A stretch of DNA of 64,000 nt from Gluconobacter vitians (GCF_015244565.1 NZ_JABCQG010000005.1:62001-126000), one strand, 5' to 3'. Shown: positions 20,179 to 31,991, counted from the stretch's first letter. Program-made: numbers and translations. Notes: a model not told the origin generated them from the letters alone.

Positions 20179-20826
20179 ATGTCCCCCCCGCCCGACCGTC
20201 CTGAAATTCTGGACTCCGACCACCTCTCCGCCCGCACCCGCGACATCCTGACATCCCGGCTTTCAGCCCCTGAAACACAGCCCTGCACCCTGTCGCTTCA
20301 GGCCTATGCCGTCCTCGATGCACTCCTCCCCGTCCTGCTTCCCCTCGAAGAGATCCTGCCACCCGGCACCGACATCAACATGACAGCCCGGATCGACGCT
20401 GCCCTCTCCGGTCCCCGTGACGGATGGCGCTTTGCGGACCTCCCGCCCGATGCCGAAGCCTGGGAAGCAGCCCTTCTGACGCTCGATGATGTTGCAGCCG
20501 AACAGCACGGCATCCGCTTCATCCATCTGGCCCCGGAACTGCGCGGCTCCCTGCTCGACGCCATGATGACCGGTCAGCTCGGCCTCGACCGCGATGGCCG
20601 CCTCTCCATTCCCCAGATGGCACGCTGGGCTGGCGATCTGCGCGGCGAAGTCGTGGACTGCGTCATGAGCGATCCACGCGTGCAGCAGGCGCTGGGCATT
20701 TCCTCCAGCCTCACCGGCGGCGACACCGTCTTTCAGGGCTTCGCCGAAGTCGGCCCCAACAGCCGCGAAGATTTCGAGCCCAAAGCCACCGCCGCCCTCG
20801 CCCAGATGGCAGACTCCAGGGAATGA
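20179..20826 (+). CDS. small subunit of GMC-type dehydrogenase (gluconate 2-dehydrogenase subunit 3-like)
   Basis: The 215-residue product lacks a signal peptide. Its C-terminal half (AGDLRGEVVDCVMSDPRV, then GDTVFQGFAEVGPN) resembles subunit 3 of gluconate 2-dehydrogenases, which help assemble or export the flavoprotein. The ATG at 20179 has ACAGGAGG upstream, and its stop overlaps the start of the GMC flavoprotein (ATGA), which supports a two-subunit complex. The family call is from residue patterns and context only. Confidence 0.65.
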   Translation: MSPPPDRPEILDSDHLSARTRDILTSRLSAPETQPCTLSLQAYAVLDALLPVLLPLEEILPPGTDINMTARIDAALSGPRDGWRFADLPPDAEAWEAALLTLDDVAAEQHGIRFIHLAPELRGSLLDAMMTGQLGLDRDGRLSIPQMARWAGDLRGEVVDCVMSDPRVQQALGISSSLTGGDTVFQGFAEVGPNSREDFEPKATAALAQMADSRE

Positions 20827-22370
20827 ACAGCACGACCGTCATGAAGACATTCGCAGAAACAGACATCGTCGATGCCGTCGTCGTCGGTAGCGGTGCCGGT
20901 GGCGCACCGCTCGCCGCAGAACTCGCCCGCAATGGCAAAACCGTCGTCGTGCTCGAAGCCGGCCCCGCCTTCACCGCCATGGGCCACACGCCCGACGAGA
21001 TCGCGGCGCGCGAACTGTACTGGCTGCACGAACGCCTTTCCGCCGGCACAAACCCGCAGGCTTTCGGTGGCAATAACAGCGGCACCGGCCTCGGCGGTTC
21101 CCTGCTGCATTACGGCGCCTTCATGCCCCGCATGGACACCCGCGACTTCCACCTGCACACCGAAACCGGCAAGGGCGTAGACTGGCCGTTCGGTCTGGAT
21201 GAACTGCTGCCTTATATCGAGCGCGTGGAATCCTTCATCGGCGTCTCCGGCCCGAAATCTTACCCGTGGGATCCAACCCGCCGCTACGCCTACCCGCCCC
21301 CGCCCGCCAATTCCGCCGCCCTCAAGATGCGGGAAGGCTGTGACGCGCTCGGCCTGCGCCATGCCGACGGTCCGGCTGCCCTCATTACTCGCGAGATCGA
21401 ACAGCCGCATTTCGGCACTCGCCATAGCTGCGCAAACTGTGGCGCCTGCCATCAGGGCTGCCGCAACGGCGCCAAATCCGGCGCGGACAACACCTGGCTT
21501 CCCATGGCCGTCGCTTATGGTGCCGAACTCCGCCCCGGCTGCTTCGCCCACACAATCGAACGCGACAGCTCCGGCCGCGTGACCGGCGTGGTCTATCGTC
21601 AGGACGGCATCGAACACCGCCAGAAATGCGCAACCCTCGTCCTCGCTGCCGGTGCCGTCGAAACCCCGCGCCTGCTTCTGACCAACGGCCTCGCCAACAG
21701 CTCCGGTCAGGTCGGCCAGAACTACATGACGCATGTTTCCACGCAGGTCTGGGGCGAATTCGACGAGGACATCCGCCCCAATCGCGGCTACCCGTCCCTG
21801 ACCATTACCGAAGACATGATGCGTCCCAAAGACGCGGATTTCGTCGGCGGCTATCTGGTGCAGTCACTCGGCATGATGCCCGCAACCTGGGGCCAGAACC
21901 TCGCCCGCAGCACCACGACACGCGGCCCGGCCTTCGCCCGCGCGCTCGCCGGGTACAACCGCTCCGCCGGCATGGGCATCAACGGCGAATGTCTCCCCCG
22001 TCCCGAAAACCGCGTGACGCTTTCGGACGAGAAGGACGCATTTGGCATTCCCAAGCCCCTGATCGAGCACTCCTACGGCCCCAACGAATGGGCCATGCAC
22101 AATCATGCCGCCAATCTGCTGAGCCGGATGTGGGAGGCCATCGGCGCAAAAGATATCCGCGTCATCGACCGCGCCGCTCACATGATCGGCACCTGCCGCA
22201 TGGGCACGGATGCGGGCAGCAATGTCGTCAATCCGGAAGGCCGCAGTTTCGATATCGACAATCTGTGGATCTCCGATCACTCGATCTTCCCTAGCGCCGC
22301 CGCCGCCAATCCGGCCCTGGCCATCATGTCCCTTTCCCTGCGCACGGCGGACGCCATGCTGAAAGCCTGA
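20823..22370 (+). CDS. GMC family FAD-dependent dehydrogenase, large subunit
   Basis: A sugar, polyol or alcohol dehydrogenase of the glucose-methanol-choline family. The 515 residues show the FAD loop VVGSGAGGAPLAAELARNG near the N-terminus, GGSLLHYGAFMPR, and the C-terminal histidine region AHMIGTCRMGTD with NLWISDHSIFP. Four cysteines at 203, 206, 209 and 213, followed by GAKSGAD, sit where gluconate and glucose dehydrogenase relatives hold an iron-sulfur cluster. There is no signal peptide, so it is cytoplasmic or exported with a partner. No cytochrome subunit lies next to it. The substrate cannot be told from the sequence. Confidence 0.88.
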   Translation: MNSTTVMKTFAETDIVDAVVVGSGAGGAPLAAELARNGKTVVVLEAGPAFTAMGHTPDEIAARELYWLHERLSAGTNPQAFGGNNSGTGLGGSLLHYGAFMPRMDTRDFHLHTETGKGVDWPFGLDELLPYIERVESFIGVSGPKSYPWDPTRRYAYPPPPANSAALKMREGCDALGLRHADGPAALITREIEQPHFGTRHSCANCGACHQGCRNGAKSGADNTWLPMAVAYGAELRPGCFAHTIERDSSGRVTGVVYRQDGIEHRQKCATLVLAAGAVETPRLLLTNGLANSSGQVGQNYMTHVSTQVWGEFDEDIRPNRGYPSLTITEDMMRPKDADFVGGYLVQSLGMMPATWGQNLARSTTTRGPAFARALAGYNRSAGMGINGECLPRPENRVTLSDEKDAFGIPKPLIEHSYGPNEWAMHNHAANLLSRMWEAIGAKDIRVIDRAAHMIGTCRMGTDAGSNVVNPEGRSFDIDNLWISDHSIFPSAAAANPALAIMSLSLRTADAMLKA

Positions 22371-22646
22371 CCCCGAAAAACTGACATGGATCAAAGTGTT
22401 CCGGAGCACGCGCACCAGCCTTGACACCGGTTCGCGCGCTCCGGTAATCGAAGGACGACTTTCCGGTGACGTCCTGTCACCCGGTCTCCCTTTCCATCCG
22501 GATGACGCCCGCTTCACTGTCCTGCGAAATCTTTACGGATCCCCGCCTGACACCCGAAGCCCCCGCCCAGTCGCCCTGTCTTCTGTGTGGTCGCGCATCC
22601 TCCCCTATCAGGTCTGCCCCTTACGGCACATCAAGGCGCGTCTTTC
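22371..22646 (+). promoter_or_regulatory. rho leader with long hairpin and C-rich stretch
   Basis: Arms 22401-22416 and 22429-22444 form a 16-bp helix with two mismatches and a 12-nt loop, without a T-tract. The following 200 bp up to the rho start are visibly rich in C and poor in G, the composition of Rho-loading sites. Autoregulation of rho by termination in its own leader is established in Escherichia coli; it is inferred here. Confidence 0.5.
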
Positions 22647-23948
<1,302 letters not shown>

Positions 23949-23971
23949 TCCATGATCAGCACGGCCGATAT

Positions 23972-24001
23972 GAAAAAGGGGAGCTTCGGCTCCCCTTTTT
24001 T
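23972..24001. terminator. rho terminator
   Basis: Stem GGGGAGC (23978-23984) with GCTCCCC (23989-23995), TTCG loop, five A before and six T after. It can serve the convergent ogt gene as well. Confidence 0.93.
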
Positions 24002-24040
24002 GTGGCCCGGTGTGCCGGGACGAAGAAGAAAAGCCGTTCC

Positions 24041-24487
24041 TTAAAGAACGCCTTCCAGATGCAACATGGCGTGCTTGTCCGCCACACCCCCAAGCCCCGA
24101 ATAGCCCCCCAGCCCCGACCGCCCGACAACACGGTGACAGGGGATCAGAATGGGGATCGGATTCGCCCCCACGGCCCCGCCGACAGACCGGGCAGAGCCT
24201 CCGACTTCGGCGGCAATATCCGCGTAAGTCCGTGTTTTCCCGTAAGGAATCCGGCGCAGCGCATCCCACACCTTCTGACGGTACGGAGTCCCGTAAGGAC
24301 GGTACGGCAGGGTGTCGAAATCGACCGACTCCCCGTCAAAATAGCGCTCCAGAAGGTCGCGGGCCTTCAGAAGGAGTGGAGTCTCCTCCTGATCGCGCCC
24401 CCAACCCCAGTCCAGAGCGACGATCTGGCCCTCATCTTCACTGATGGTAAGGGCCCCGAAAGGTGAGTGGCAAGATAGCTGTGGCAT
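24041..24487 (-). CDS. ogt: methylated-DNA-protein-cysteine methyltransferase
   Basis: Repairs O6-alkylguanine by moving the alkyl group to its own cysteine. The active-site motif IPCHRVVG is present, followed by GGYSGLGGVADK. The product is 148 residues from the ATG at 24487 (MPQLSCHSPFGALTISE), which is the usual start of this group. A longer frame to 24562 adds 25 residues without similarity or ribosome site. It is convergent with rho. Confidence 0.9.
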   Translation of the reverse strand: MPQLSCHSPFGALTISEDEGQIVALDWGWGRDQEETPLLLKARDLLERYFDGESVDFDTLPYRPYGTPYRQKVWDALRRIPYGKTRTYADIAAEVGGSARSVGGAVGANPIPILIPCHRVVGRSGLGGYSGLGGVADKHAMLHLEGVL

Positions 24488-24950
24488 GAACGACACGGTG
24501 CCCGAGCCGCCCGAAACCGTCAATCCGGCAGTGTTGCCAGCCAGGCGAGACTTTTTAGCCATGCTCTATGCGCATATCGAGGCACAGCAACATGCTTACC
24601 AAGCATATCGTACCGCTTCTGTAGGCTTTCCAGCAATATTCTGTAATGTGTTGGAAAACTGCCATTTTTTGTATCTGAAAAGTGGCACGGGGTTTTCCGG
24701 AACGCCAGTGTAATTATTCGGTGAGCAACCTCATAGCCCGTTTCGGCACCGTCGCTCCCAATTCCTCACGGAAACGTCAGAAGCCGTGTTTGTCTTAAGC
24801 AATAAAATAGGCTCAGTAAGTTCTCATGCTGCCGGTGTCCGGTACCGATCGTCGGCTTGAGAGGAACAGGATTGCCCCTGCTCCTTTCAAGACTTCACAG
24901 GTCCAGAATATCACAGCGGAAACAGTCTTTACAAAAAGGACAGTTGGATC
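24488..24950 (+). promoter_or_regulatory. gene-free region upstream of adhA
   Basis: About 460 bp without a convincing gene. It presumably holds promoters for ogt (leftward) and adhA (rightward), but I cannot fix a -35/-10 pair with confidence. An AAAAAGGAC ribosome site lies 10 bases before the adhA ATG. Confidence 0.45.
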
Positions 24951-27224
24951 ATGACTTCTGGTCTACTGACGCCGATCAAGGTTACGAAAAAGCGCCTCCT
25001 CAGCTGCGCCGCCGCACTGGCATTCTCAGCAGCTGTGCCCGTCGCTTTCGCCCAGGAAGATACCGGCGCAGCAATCACAAGCGCCGATAATGGTGGCCAT
25101 GCCGGGGACTGGATGTCCTATGGCCGTTCCTATTCCGAGCAGCGTTACAGCCCGCTCGACCAGATCAACACGAACAACGTCGGCAAGCTGAAGCTCGCCT
25201 GGCACTATGATCTGGACACGAACCGCGGCCAGGAAGGCACCCCCCTGATCGTCAATGGCGTCATGTACGCCACGACCAACTGGAGCAAGATGAAGGCGCT
25301 GGATGCAGCGACCGGCAAGCTCCTGTGGTCCTACGATCCGAAGGTTCCCGGCAACATCGCCGATCGCGGCTGCTGTGACTCCGTCAACCGCGGCGCAGCC
25401 TACTGGAACGGCAAGGTCTATTTCGGCACGTTCGACGGACGCCTGATCGCGCTCGACGCCAAGACCGGCAAGCTGGTCTGGAGCGTCTACACGATCCCCA
25501 AGGAGGCCGCGCTCGGCCATCAGCGGTCCTACACGATCGACGGTGCTCCCCGTATCGCCAAGGGTAAGGTTCTGATCGGCAACGGCGGCGCCGAGTTCGG
25601 TGCCCGCGGCTTCGTCTCCGCCTTCGACGCCGAAACCGGCAAGCTCGACTGGCGCTTCTTCACCGTTCCGAACCCCGACAACAAGCCCGACGGCGCAGCC
25701 TCCGACGACATCCTGATGTCCAAGGCCTACCCGACCTGGGGCAAGAACGGCGCCTGGAAGAAGCAGGGCGGCGGCGGAACCGTCTGGGATTCGCTCGTCT
25801 ATGACCCGGTGACGGACCTCGTTTACCTGGCCGTCGGTAACGGCTCGCCGTGGAACTACAAGTTCCGCTCCGAAGGCAAGGGCGACAACCTCTTCCTCGG
25901 CAGCATCGTCGCGATCAATCCTGACACCGGCAAGTATGTCTGGCATTTCCAGGAAACGCCGATGGACGAGTGGGATTACACCTCCGTCCAGCAGATCATG
26001 ACGCTCGACATGCCGGTCAACGGCGAGATGCGCCATGTGATCGTTCATGCCCCGAAGAACGGCTTCTTCTACATCATCGATGCGAAGACCGGTAAATTCA
26101 TCACCGGCAAGCCCTACACCTACGAGAACTGGGCCACGGGCCTCGACCCAGTCACGGGTCGTCCGAACTACGTGCCTGACGCCCTGTGGACGCTGACGGG
26201 CAAGCCCTGGCTCGGCCTTCCGGGCGAACTGGGTGGCCATAACTTCGCCGCCATGGCCTACAGCCCGAAGACGAAGCTGGTCTACATCCCGGCACAGCAG
26301 ATCCCGCTCCTGTACGATGGCCAGAAAGGCGGCTTCAAGGCGTATCATGACGCCTGGAACCTCGGCCTCGACATGAACAAAATCGGCCTGTTCGACGACA
26401 AAGATCCGGCACACGTCGCCGCCAAGAAGGACTTCCTGAAGGTTCTCAAAGGCTGGACGCTTGCCTGGGATCCGGAGAAAATGGCACCGGCCTTCACGAT
26501 CAACCACAAGGGTCCGTGGAACGGAGGCATTCTCGCCACGGCGGGTAACGTGATCTTCCAGGGTCTGGCGAACGGCGAATTCCACGCCTACGACGCCACG
26601 AACGGCAACGATCTCTATTCCTTCCCCGCACAGAGCGCGATCATCGCTCCGCCGGTGACCTATACGGCCAACGGCAAGCAGTATGTCGCGGTTGAAGTGG
26701 GCTGGGGTGGCATCTATCCGTTCCTGTACGGCGGCGTTGCCCGCACCTCGGGCTGGACGGTCAACCATTCCCGCGTGATCGCCTTCTCGCTTGACGGCAA
26801 GGACAGCCTGCCGCCGAAGAATGAGCTGGGCTTTACCCCGGTCAAGCCGGTTCCGACCTATGACGAGGCTCGTCAGAAGAACGGATACTTCATGTATCAG
26901 ACGTTCTGCTCGGCCTGCCATGGCGACAACGCGATCTCCGGTGGCGTTCTGCCTGACCTTCGCTGGTCCGGGGCTCCGCGCACCAAGGAAAGCTTCTACA
27001 AGCTTGTCGGTCGCGGCGCTCTGACGGCCTACGGCATGGACCGCTTCGACACGTCCATGACGCCTGAGCAGATCGAGGATATCCGCAACTTCATCGTGAA
27101 GCGCGCGAACGAATCCTACGACGACGAAGTCAAGGCACGTGAAAACTCAACTGGCGTTCCGAACGATCAGTTCCTCAATGTCCCGCAGTCCACGGCCGAT
27201 GTTCCGACCGCGGATCACCCCTGA
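24951..27224 (+). CDS. adhA: PQQ-dependent alcohol dehydrogenase, quinohaemoprotein subunit I
   Basis: Oxidises ethanol to acetaldehyde on the periplasmic side and passes electrons to ubiquinone through subunit II. The 757 residues have a signal peptide ending VAFAQ at about residue 35, then an eight-bladed propeller with PQQ-site features: the vicinal disulfide C141-C142 in RGCCDSVNRG and repeated WAW-like docking motifs. A C-terminal cytochrome domain has C653-x2-C656-H657 (CSACH). Codon bias is strong. adhB follows after 29 bp. The third, small subunit gene is not in the window. Confidence 0.97.
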   Translation: MTSGLLTPIKVTKKRLLSCAAALAFSAAVPVAFAQEDTGAAITSADNGGHAGDWMSYGRSYSEQRYSPLDQINTNNVGKLKLAWHYDLDTNRGQEGTPLIVNGVMYATTNWSKMKALDAATGKLLWSYDPKVPGNIADRGCCDSVNRGAAYWNGKVYFGTFDGRLIALDAKTGKLVWSVYTIPKEAALGHQRSYTIDGAPRIAKGKVLIGNGGAEFGARGFVSAFDAETGKLDWRFFTVPNPDNKPDGAASDDILMSKAYPTWGKNGAWKKQGGGGTVWDSLVYDPVTDLVYLAVGNGSPWNYKFRSEGKGDNLFLGSIVAINPDTGKYVWHFQETPMDEWDYTSVQQIMTLDMPVNGEMRHVIVHAPKNGFFYIIDAKTGKFITGKPYTYENWATGLDPVTGRPNYVPDALWTLTGKPWLGLPGELGGHNFAAMAYSPKTKLVYIPAQQIPLLYDGQKGGFKAYHDAWNLGLDMNKIGLFDDKDPAHVAAKKDFLKVLKGWTLAWDPEKMAPAFTINHKGPWNGGILATAGNVIFQGLANGEFHAYDATNGNDLYSFPAQSAIIAPPVTYTANGKQYVAVEVGWGGIYPFLYGGVARTSGWTVNHSRVIAFSLDGKDSLPPKNELGFTPVKPVPTYDEARQKNGYFMYQTFCSACHGDNAISGGVLPDLRWSGAPRTKESFYKLVGRGALTAYGMDRFDTSMTPEQIEDIRNFIVKRANESYDDEVKARENSTGVPNDQFLNVPQSTADVPTADHP

Positions 27225-27253
27225 GGCAGCGGTTTGCATAAGGAGCACGTGAC

Positions 27254-28690
27254 ATGCTGAACGCATTAACTCGGGACAGGCTGGTATCTGAGATGAAACA
27301 GGGATGGAAACTCGCGGCCGCTATCGGCCTCATGGCGGTGTCTTTCGGCGCCGCACATGCCCAGGACGCCGATGAAGCCCTGATCAAGCGTGGCGAATAT
27401 GTCGCCCGCCTGTCGGACTGCATTGCCTGCCATACGGCCCTTCACGGACAGCCCTATGCGGGCGGTCTGGAGATCAAGAGCCCGATCGGCACGATCTATT
27501 CGACCAACATCACGCCGGACCCGGAACACGGTATCGGCAACTACACCCTGGAGGACTTCACGAAGGCCCTTCGCAAAGGCATCCGCAAGGATGGTGCAAC
27601 GGTCTATCCGGCCATGCCCTATCCTGAATTCGCCCGTCTGTCCGATGACGACATCCGTGCGATGTATGCCTTCTTCATGCATGGCGTGAAGCCGGTTGCC
27701 CAGCAGAACAAGGCACCGGACATCAGCTGGCCGCTCTCCATGCGCTGGCCGCTGGGCATGTGGCGCGCCATGTTCGTCCCGAGCATGACGCCGGGCGTGG
27801 ACAAGAGCATCAGTGATCCGGAAGTCGCCCGCGGCGAATATCTCGTCAACGGACCGGGCCATTGCGGCGAATGTCACACGCCCCGTGGCTTCGGGATGCA
27901 GGTCAAGGCTTACGGCACGGCTGGTGGCAACGCCTACCTCGCCGGTGGCGCACCGATCGACAACTGGATCGCCCCGAGCCTGCGCAGCAACAGCGACACG
28001 GGTCTGGGCCGCTGGTCTGAAGATGACATCGTCACCTTCCTCAAGAGCGGCCGTATCGACCACTCCGCCGTCTTCGGTGGCATGGCCGACGTGGTGGCCT
28101 ACAGCACGCAGCACTGGACCGATGACGACCTGCGCGCCACCGCCAAGTACCTCAAGAGCATGCCAGCCGTGCCGGAAGGCAAGAACCTTGGTCCAGATAA
28201 TGGCCAGACGGTCGCGCTTCTGGAGAAGGGCGCTCAGGGCAACGCAGGGGCTCAGGTCTACCTCGACAACTGCGCCATCTGCCATATGAACACTGGCGCC
28301 GGCGTCAACCGCATGTTCCCGCCACTGGCAGGCAACCCGGTCGTCATCACCGACGATCCGACGTCGCTCGCCAATGTCGTGGCCTTCGGTGGCATCCTTC
28401 CCCCGACCAATAGCGCGCCTTCCGCTGTTGCCATGCCCGGGTTCAAGAATCACCTCTCCGACCAGCAGATGGCCGATGTCGTGAACTTCATGCGCAAGGG
28501 ATGGGGCAACAACGCACCAGGCACCGTGTCCGCTGCTGATATCCAGAAGCTGCGTACGACGGGCGCTCCGGTCTCCACCGCTGGCTGGAACACCTCAAGC
28601 CAGGGCTGGATGGCCTACATGCCGCAGCCTTACGGCACAGGCTGGACCTTCTCCCCGCAGACCCATAGCGGCGTGGACGAAGCACAGTAA
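27254..28690 (+). CDS. adhB: alcohol dehydrogenase cytochrome c subunit II (three haems)
   Basis: Accepts electrons from AdhA and reduces ubiquinone in the membrane. The 478 residues include a signal peptide ending GAAHAQ and three CxxCH haem sites at C56 (CIACH), C204 (CGECH) and C340 (CAICH). It has the family spacing, and a C-terminal amphipathic part that would hold it to the membrane. AAGGAG precedes the ATG. It is the second gene of the adhA-adhB operon and is followed by a strong terminator. Confidence 0.97.
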   Translation: MLNALTRDRLVSEMKQGWKLAAAIGLMAVSFGAAHAQDADEALIKRGEYVARLSDCIACHTALHGQPYAGGLEIKSPIGTIYSTNITPDPEHGIGNYTLEDFTKALRKGIRKDGATVYPAMPYPEFARLSDDDIRAMYAFFMHGVKPVAQQNKAPDISWPLSMRWPLGMWRAMFVPSMTPGVDKSISDPEVARGEYLVNGPGHCGECHTPRGFGMQVKAYGTAGGNAYLAGGAPIDNWIAPSLRSNSDTGLGRWSEDDIVTFLKSGRIDHSAVFGGMADVVAYSTQHWTDDDLRATAKYLKSMPAVPEGKNLGPDNGQTVALLEKGAQGNAGAQVYLDNCAICHMNTGAGVNRMFPPLAGNPVVITDDPTSLANVVAFGGILPPTNSAPSAVAMPGFKNHLSDQQMADVVNFMRKGWGNNAPGTVSAADIQKLRTTGAPVSTAGWNTSSQGWMAYMPQPYGTGWTFSPQTHSGVDEAQ

Positions 28691-28720
28691 GCTTCCCATT
28701 CCCTATCAGTCTGACAGAAG

Positions 28721-28751
28721 AGGCGGATCGGAAACGATCCGCCTTTTTTTT
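28721..28751 (+). terminator. adhAB terminator
   Basis: A perfect 10-bp stem (28721-28730 with 28735-28744), GAAA loop, and eight T residues. Confidence 0.94.
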
Positions 28752-28817
28752 GTGTCTGTGCACAGGGCGTTGCACAGGGCATTTCACCGCAGGGCCACCT
28801 GCACTACATAGAACCCC

Positions 28818-30131
28818 ATGACGCGCTCATCCCTCCCGGACGCCCCTGATAACACGCCACAGGTCATTTTCGCACTGGCCACGGGTCCGTCCCGCGCAGC
28901 CATCGCGATCATGCGCGCCAGCGGACCGGGCAGCGATACGATCCTGAAAGCGCTCTGCAACGGATGTCTCCCCGAACCCCGCCGCGTCAGCCTGCGCACC
29001 CTGCGCCACAACGGAGAGGTGCTCGATCACGCCGTCGCCCTCTGGCTCCCCGGCCCCAACTCCTATACCGGCGAAGACGGCTTCGAACTGCATCTCCACG
29101 CAGGCCCCGCCATCATCGCCCGCGTTGCCGACGCCCTGACCGATCTGGGCGCCCGCCCTGCCGAACCGGGCGAATTTACACGCCGCGCCGTGCAGAAAGG
29201 ACGATTGGACCTGCTTCAGGCCGAGGCCATCGCCGACCTTGTAGATGCCGAAACGGAAAGTCAGCGCAAACAGGCGCTCCGTCAGGCCGATGGCGCCCTG
29301 AGCCGTCTGTATGATGACTGGGCACAGCGCCTGCGTCTTGTCCTGGCGCATCAGGAAGCCCTGATCGACTTCCCGGACGAAGAACTGCCACAGGACGTCG
29401 AGGACGGTTTGGTCGCGGAACTCTCAAAGCTCCAGACAGAGATGTCAGCCCATCTTCAGGACAACCGCGGCGAACTCATGCGTCAGGGCCTGACGGTCGT
29501 GATCGCAGGCTCGCCAAACGTAGGAAAATCCAGTCTTCTCAATGCGTTATCGGGAACAGACGCTGCCATCGTCACTCACCGTGCAGGCACCACACGAGAC
29601 GCCATCGCGCTCGACTGGGTTCTGGACGGCGTCCGCCTGCGCCTGATCGACACGGCCGGCCTGCGCGAAACCGAAGACGAGATCGAAGCCGAAGGCATTC
29701 GTCGCGCCCTGTTTCACGTGAAACAGGCTGATGTGGTGCTGCATCTGATCGGCCCGGATGAGAGCCTCGAATCCCTATCCGGACAGGAAATTCCCATCCG
29801 GACGAAAATCGACATCGCGCCCGCCCCGCCCGGCATGTTAGGGATCAGCACGCAGTCCGGCGAAGGCCTCTCTGCGCTGCGTCAGGTCCTGTCCGAACGG
29901 GTGGCAGAATTCATGGCCGGTTCAGCCGCGCCCCCGCTGACCCGCGCCAGACACCGCGCCGGCATCCAGGAGGCCGCAACCCATCTGGACCGCGCGCGAA
30001 CCGCGACATGGCCGGAGCTTCGGGGCGAAGAACTCCGCCTGTCCATGATGGCTCTGGGGCGTCTGACGGGACGTGTTGATGTTGAATCCCTGCTCGATGC
30101 AATTTTCGGGCAGTTCTGTATCGGGAAGTAG
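28818..30131 (+). CDS. mnmE: tRNA modification GTPase MnmE
   Basis: With MnmG it installs the aminomethyl-type modification at uridine 34 of certain tRNAs. The 437 residues have the N-terminal folate-binding domain, GTPase motif GSPNVGKS at 231-238, [10 protein letters not shown], a TKID guanine motif, and the C-terminal FCIGK with its essential cysteine. A parS site is embedded in the coding sequence. The gene is three bases upstream of mnmG in the mnmE-mnmG-rsmG-parA-parB order common near alphaproteobacterial and other bacterial origins. Confidence 0.97.
   Translation: MTRSSLPDAPDNTPQVIFALATGPSRAAIAIMRASGPGSDTILKALCNGCLPEPRRVSLRTLRHNGEVLDHAVALWLPGPNSYTGEDGFELHLHAGPAIIARVADALTDLGARPAEPGEFTRRAVQKGRLDLLQAEAIADLVDAETESQRKQALRQADGALSRLYDDWAQRLRLVLAHQEALIDFPDEELPQDVEDGLVAELSKLQTEMSAHLQDNRGELMRQGLTVVIAGSPNVGKSSLLNALSGTDAAIVTHRAGTTRDAIALDWVLDGVRLRLIDTAGLRETEDEIEAEGIRRALFHVKQADVVLHLIGPDESLESLSGQEIPIRTKIDIAPAPPGMLGISTQSGEGLSALRQVLSERVAEFMAGSAAPPLTRARHRAGIQEAATHLDRARTATWPELRGEELRLSMMALGRLTGRVDVESLLDAIFGQFCIGK
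29710..29725. promoter_or_regulatory. parS site inside mnmE
   Basis: An exact TGTTTCACGTGAAACA palindrome in the coding sequence, where it encodes part of LFHVKQ. It is 3.7 kb from parB. Confidence 0.92.
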
Positions 30132-30134
30132 GTT

Positions 30135-31991
30135 TTGAGCGATTTCGATGTCATCGTGATCGGCGGCGGTCATGCCGGATGTGAAGCCGCAGCGGCATCG
30201 GCCCGCTTCGGCGCGCGCACCCTGCTGCTCACCCATCGGCTTGAAACGATCGGCGCCATGTCCTGCAACCCGGCCATCGGCGGGATCGGCAAGGGTCATC
30301 TCGTGCGCGAAATCGATGCGCTCGATGGCCTGATGGGCAAGGCCGCAGACCGCGCAGGCATCCACTTCAAACTGCTCAACCGCTCCAAAGGGCCAGCCGT
30401 CCACGGCCCCCGCGCACAGGCCGACCGCTCGCTCTATCGCGCCGCCATTCAGGATCTTCTGGCTGCCACACCAAACCTTACGATCCTCGAAGGCGCCGCC
30501 GGAGACCTGATCGAAGAGAACGGCCACATCACCGGCATCATCTGCGAAGACGGCCGCGAGTTCCGCTGCGGCGCCGTCGTGCTGACCACCGGAACCTTCC
30601 TGCGCGGTGTCATCCATGTCGGCCACACCCAGACGGAAGCCGGACGCATCGGCGAAGCCCCGGCAAAACGTCTGGGCGAACGGCTCTATGCGCTCGGCCT
30701 CCAGATGGGTCGCCTTAAGACCGGCACGCCGCCGCGTCTGGCCAAAGACAGCATCGACTGGGACAACCTCCCGGCCGATCCGGGCGATGCCGAGCCCGAA
30801 GCTTTCAGCCCCATGACGGCGGCCATCACCAACCCACAGGTCGTCTGCCGCATCAGTCACACAACCGCCGAGACCCACAGGATCATCAACGAGAACCTGC
30901 ACCGCTCGGCCATGTATGGAGGCGCCATCGCCGGTCGCGGCCCACGCTACTGCCCGTCCATCGAGGACAAGGTGGTCCGCTTCGCCGAGCGCACCTCGCA
31001 TCAGGTCTTTCTGGAGCCCGAAGCTCTGCCCGGCAATCCGGGCGGCGATCTGGTCTACCCGAACGGCATCAGCACCAGCCTGCCCGCCGATGTACAGGCC
31101 GCGATGATCGCCACCATGCCCGGTCTGGAAAACGCCCGCATCGTCACGGCCGGGTATGCTGTCGAATACGATTACGTGGACCCGCGGGAGCTTCTGCCCT
31201 CCCTGCAACTCCGCCGCCTGCCGGGCCTGTACCTCGCCGGACAAATCAACGGCACGACCGGCTACGAAGAAGCTGGAGCACAGGGACTGCTCGCCGGCCT
31301 GAACGCCGCCCGCGCCACGGCAGGCAATGAACCGCTCACGCTGGACCGAAGCGATGCCTATCTCGGCGTTATGATCGACGATCTGACCCTGCACGGCATC
31401 AGCGAACCCTATCGCATGTTCACCTCGCGCGCCGAGTACCGCCTGACCCTGCGCGCCGACAACGCCGACCTGCGCCTGACGCCAAGAGGCATCGCCGCAG
31501 GCTGCGTCCTGTCCGAACGTGAAGCCGCCTTCACCGCCCAGAAAGCGGAACTCGACGCCGCCATGGCCCGCGCAGCCGAGACGACCTTCCTGCCGCAGAC
31601 CCTGCGCGATGTCGGTTTCGAAGTCTCGCTGGATGGCCGCAGGCGCACAGTCCTCGACGTCCTCGCCAGCAATGGCGACCATACGAAGCTGGACACACTG
31701 GCCCCCTGGTTCGCCGAACTTCCCCTGCGCGTGCGTCGCCATGTCGAGACCGAAGCGCGCTATGGCGGCTATCTTCACCGGCAGGATCGTGAAATTCGAC
31801 AGCTCGCATCCGAAAGTGCCATCGCCCTTCCGGCCGATCTGGATTACACTGCCATCGGCGGCCTGAGCAGCGAAATGCGCGAGCGCTTTTCCCAGGCCCG
31901 CCCGACCAGCTTCGCCGCAGCACAGCGCGTGCGCGGGGTCACACCTGCCGCGCTGGTCGCCCTGCTGGCCCATGTAAGGACCCTGTCATGA
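30135..31991 (+). CDS. mnmG: tRNA uridine 5-carboxymethylaminomethyl modification enzyme MnmG
   Basis: FAD-containing partner of MnmE. The 618 residues begin with the nucleotide loop [19 protein letters not shown] and contain [31 protein letters not shown] and the C-terminal helical domain with [12 protein letters not shown]. The start is TTG at 30135, with GGGAAG six bases upstream; no ATG is available before the conserved FAD loop. It overlaps rsmG by four bases. Confidence 0.96.
   Translation: MSDFDVIVIGGGHAGCEAAAASARFGARTLLLTHRLETIGAMSCNPAIGGIGKGHLVREIDALDGLMGKAADRAGIHFKLLNRSKGPAVHGPRAQADRSLYRAAIQDLLAATPNLTILEGAAGDLIEENGHITGIICEDGREFRCGAVVLTTGTFLRGVIHVGHTQTEAGRIGEAPAKRLGERLYALGLQMGRLKTGTPPRLAKDSIDWDNLPADPGDAEPEAFSPMTAAITNPQVVCRISHTTAETHRIINENLHRSAMYGGAIAGRGPRYCPSIEDKVVRFAERTSHQVFLEPEALPGNPGGDLVYPNGISTSLPADVQAAMIATMPGLENARIVTAGYAVEYDYVDPRELLPSLQLRRLPGLYLAGQINGTTGYEEAGAQGLLAGLNAARATAGNEPLTLDRSDAYLGVMIDDLTLHGISEPYRMFTSRAEYRLTLRADNADLRLTPRGIAAGCVLSEREAAFTAQKAELDAAMARAAETTFLPQTLRDVGFEVSLDGRRRTVLDVLASNGDHTKLDTLAPWFAELPLRVRRHVETEARYGGYLHRQDREIRQLASESAIALPADLDYTAIGGLSSEMRERFSQARPTSFAAAQRVRGVTPAALVALLAHVRTLS

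Noticed and set aside
27136-27150. A parS-like CACGTGAAA in adhA
   Set aside because: Only half of the palindrome matches, so it is unlikely to bind ParB.
29922-31973. A long minus-strand frame over mnmG
   Set aside because: Antisense shadow; mnmG has all family motifs in the plus frame.
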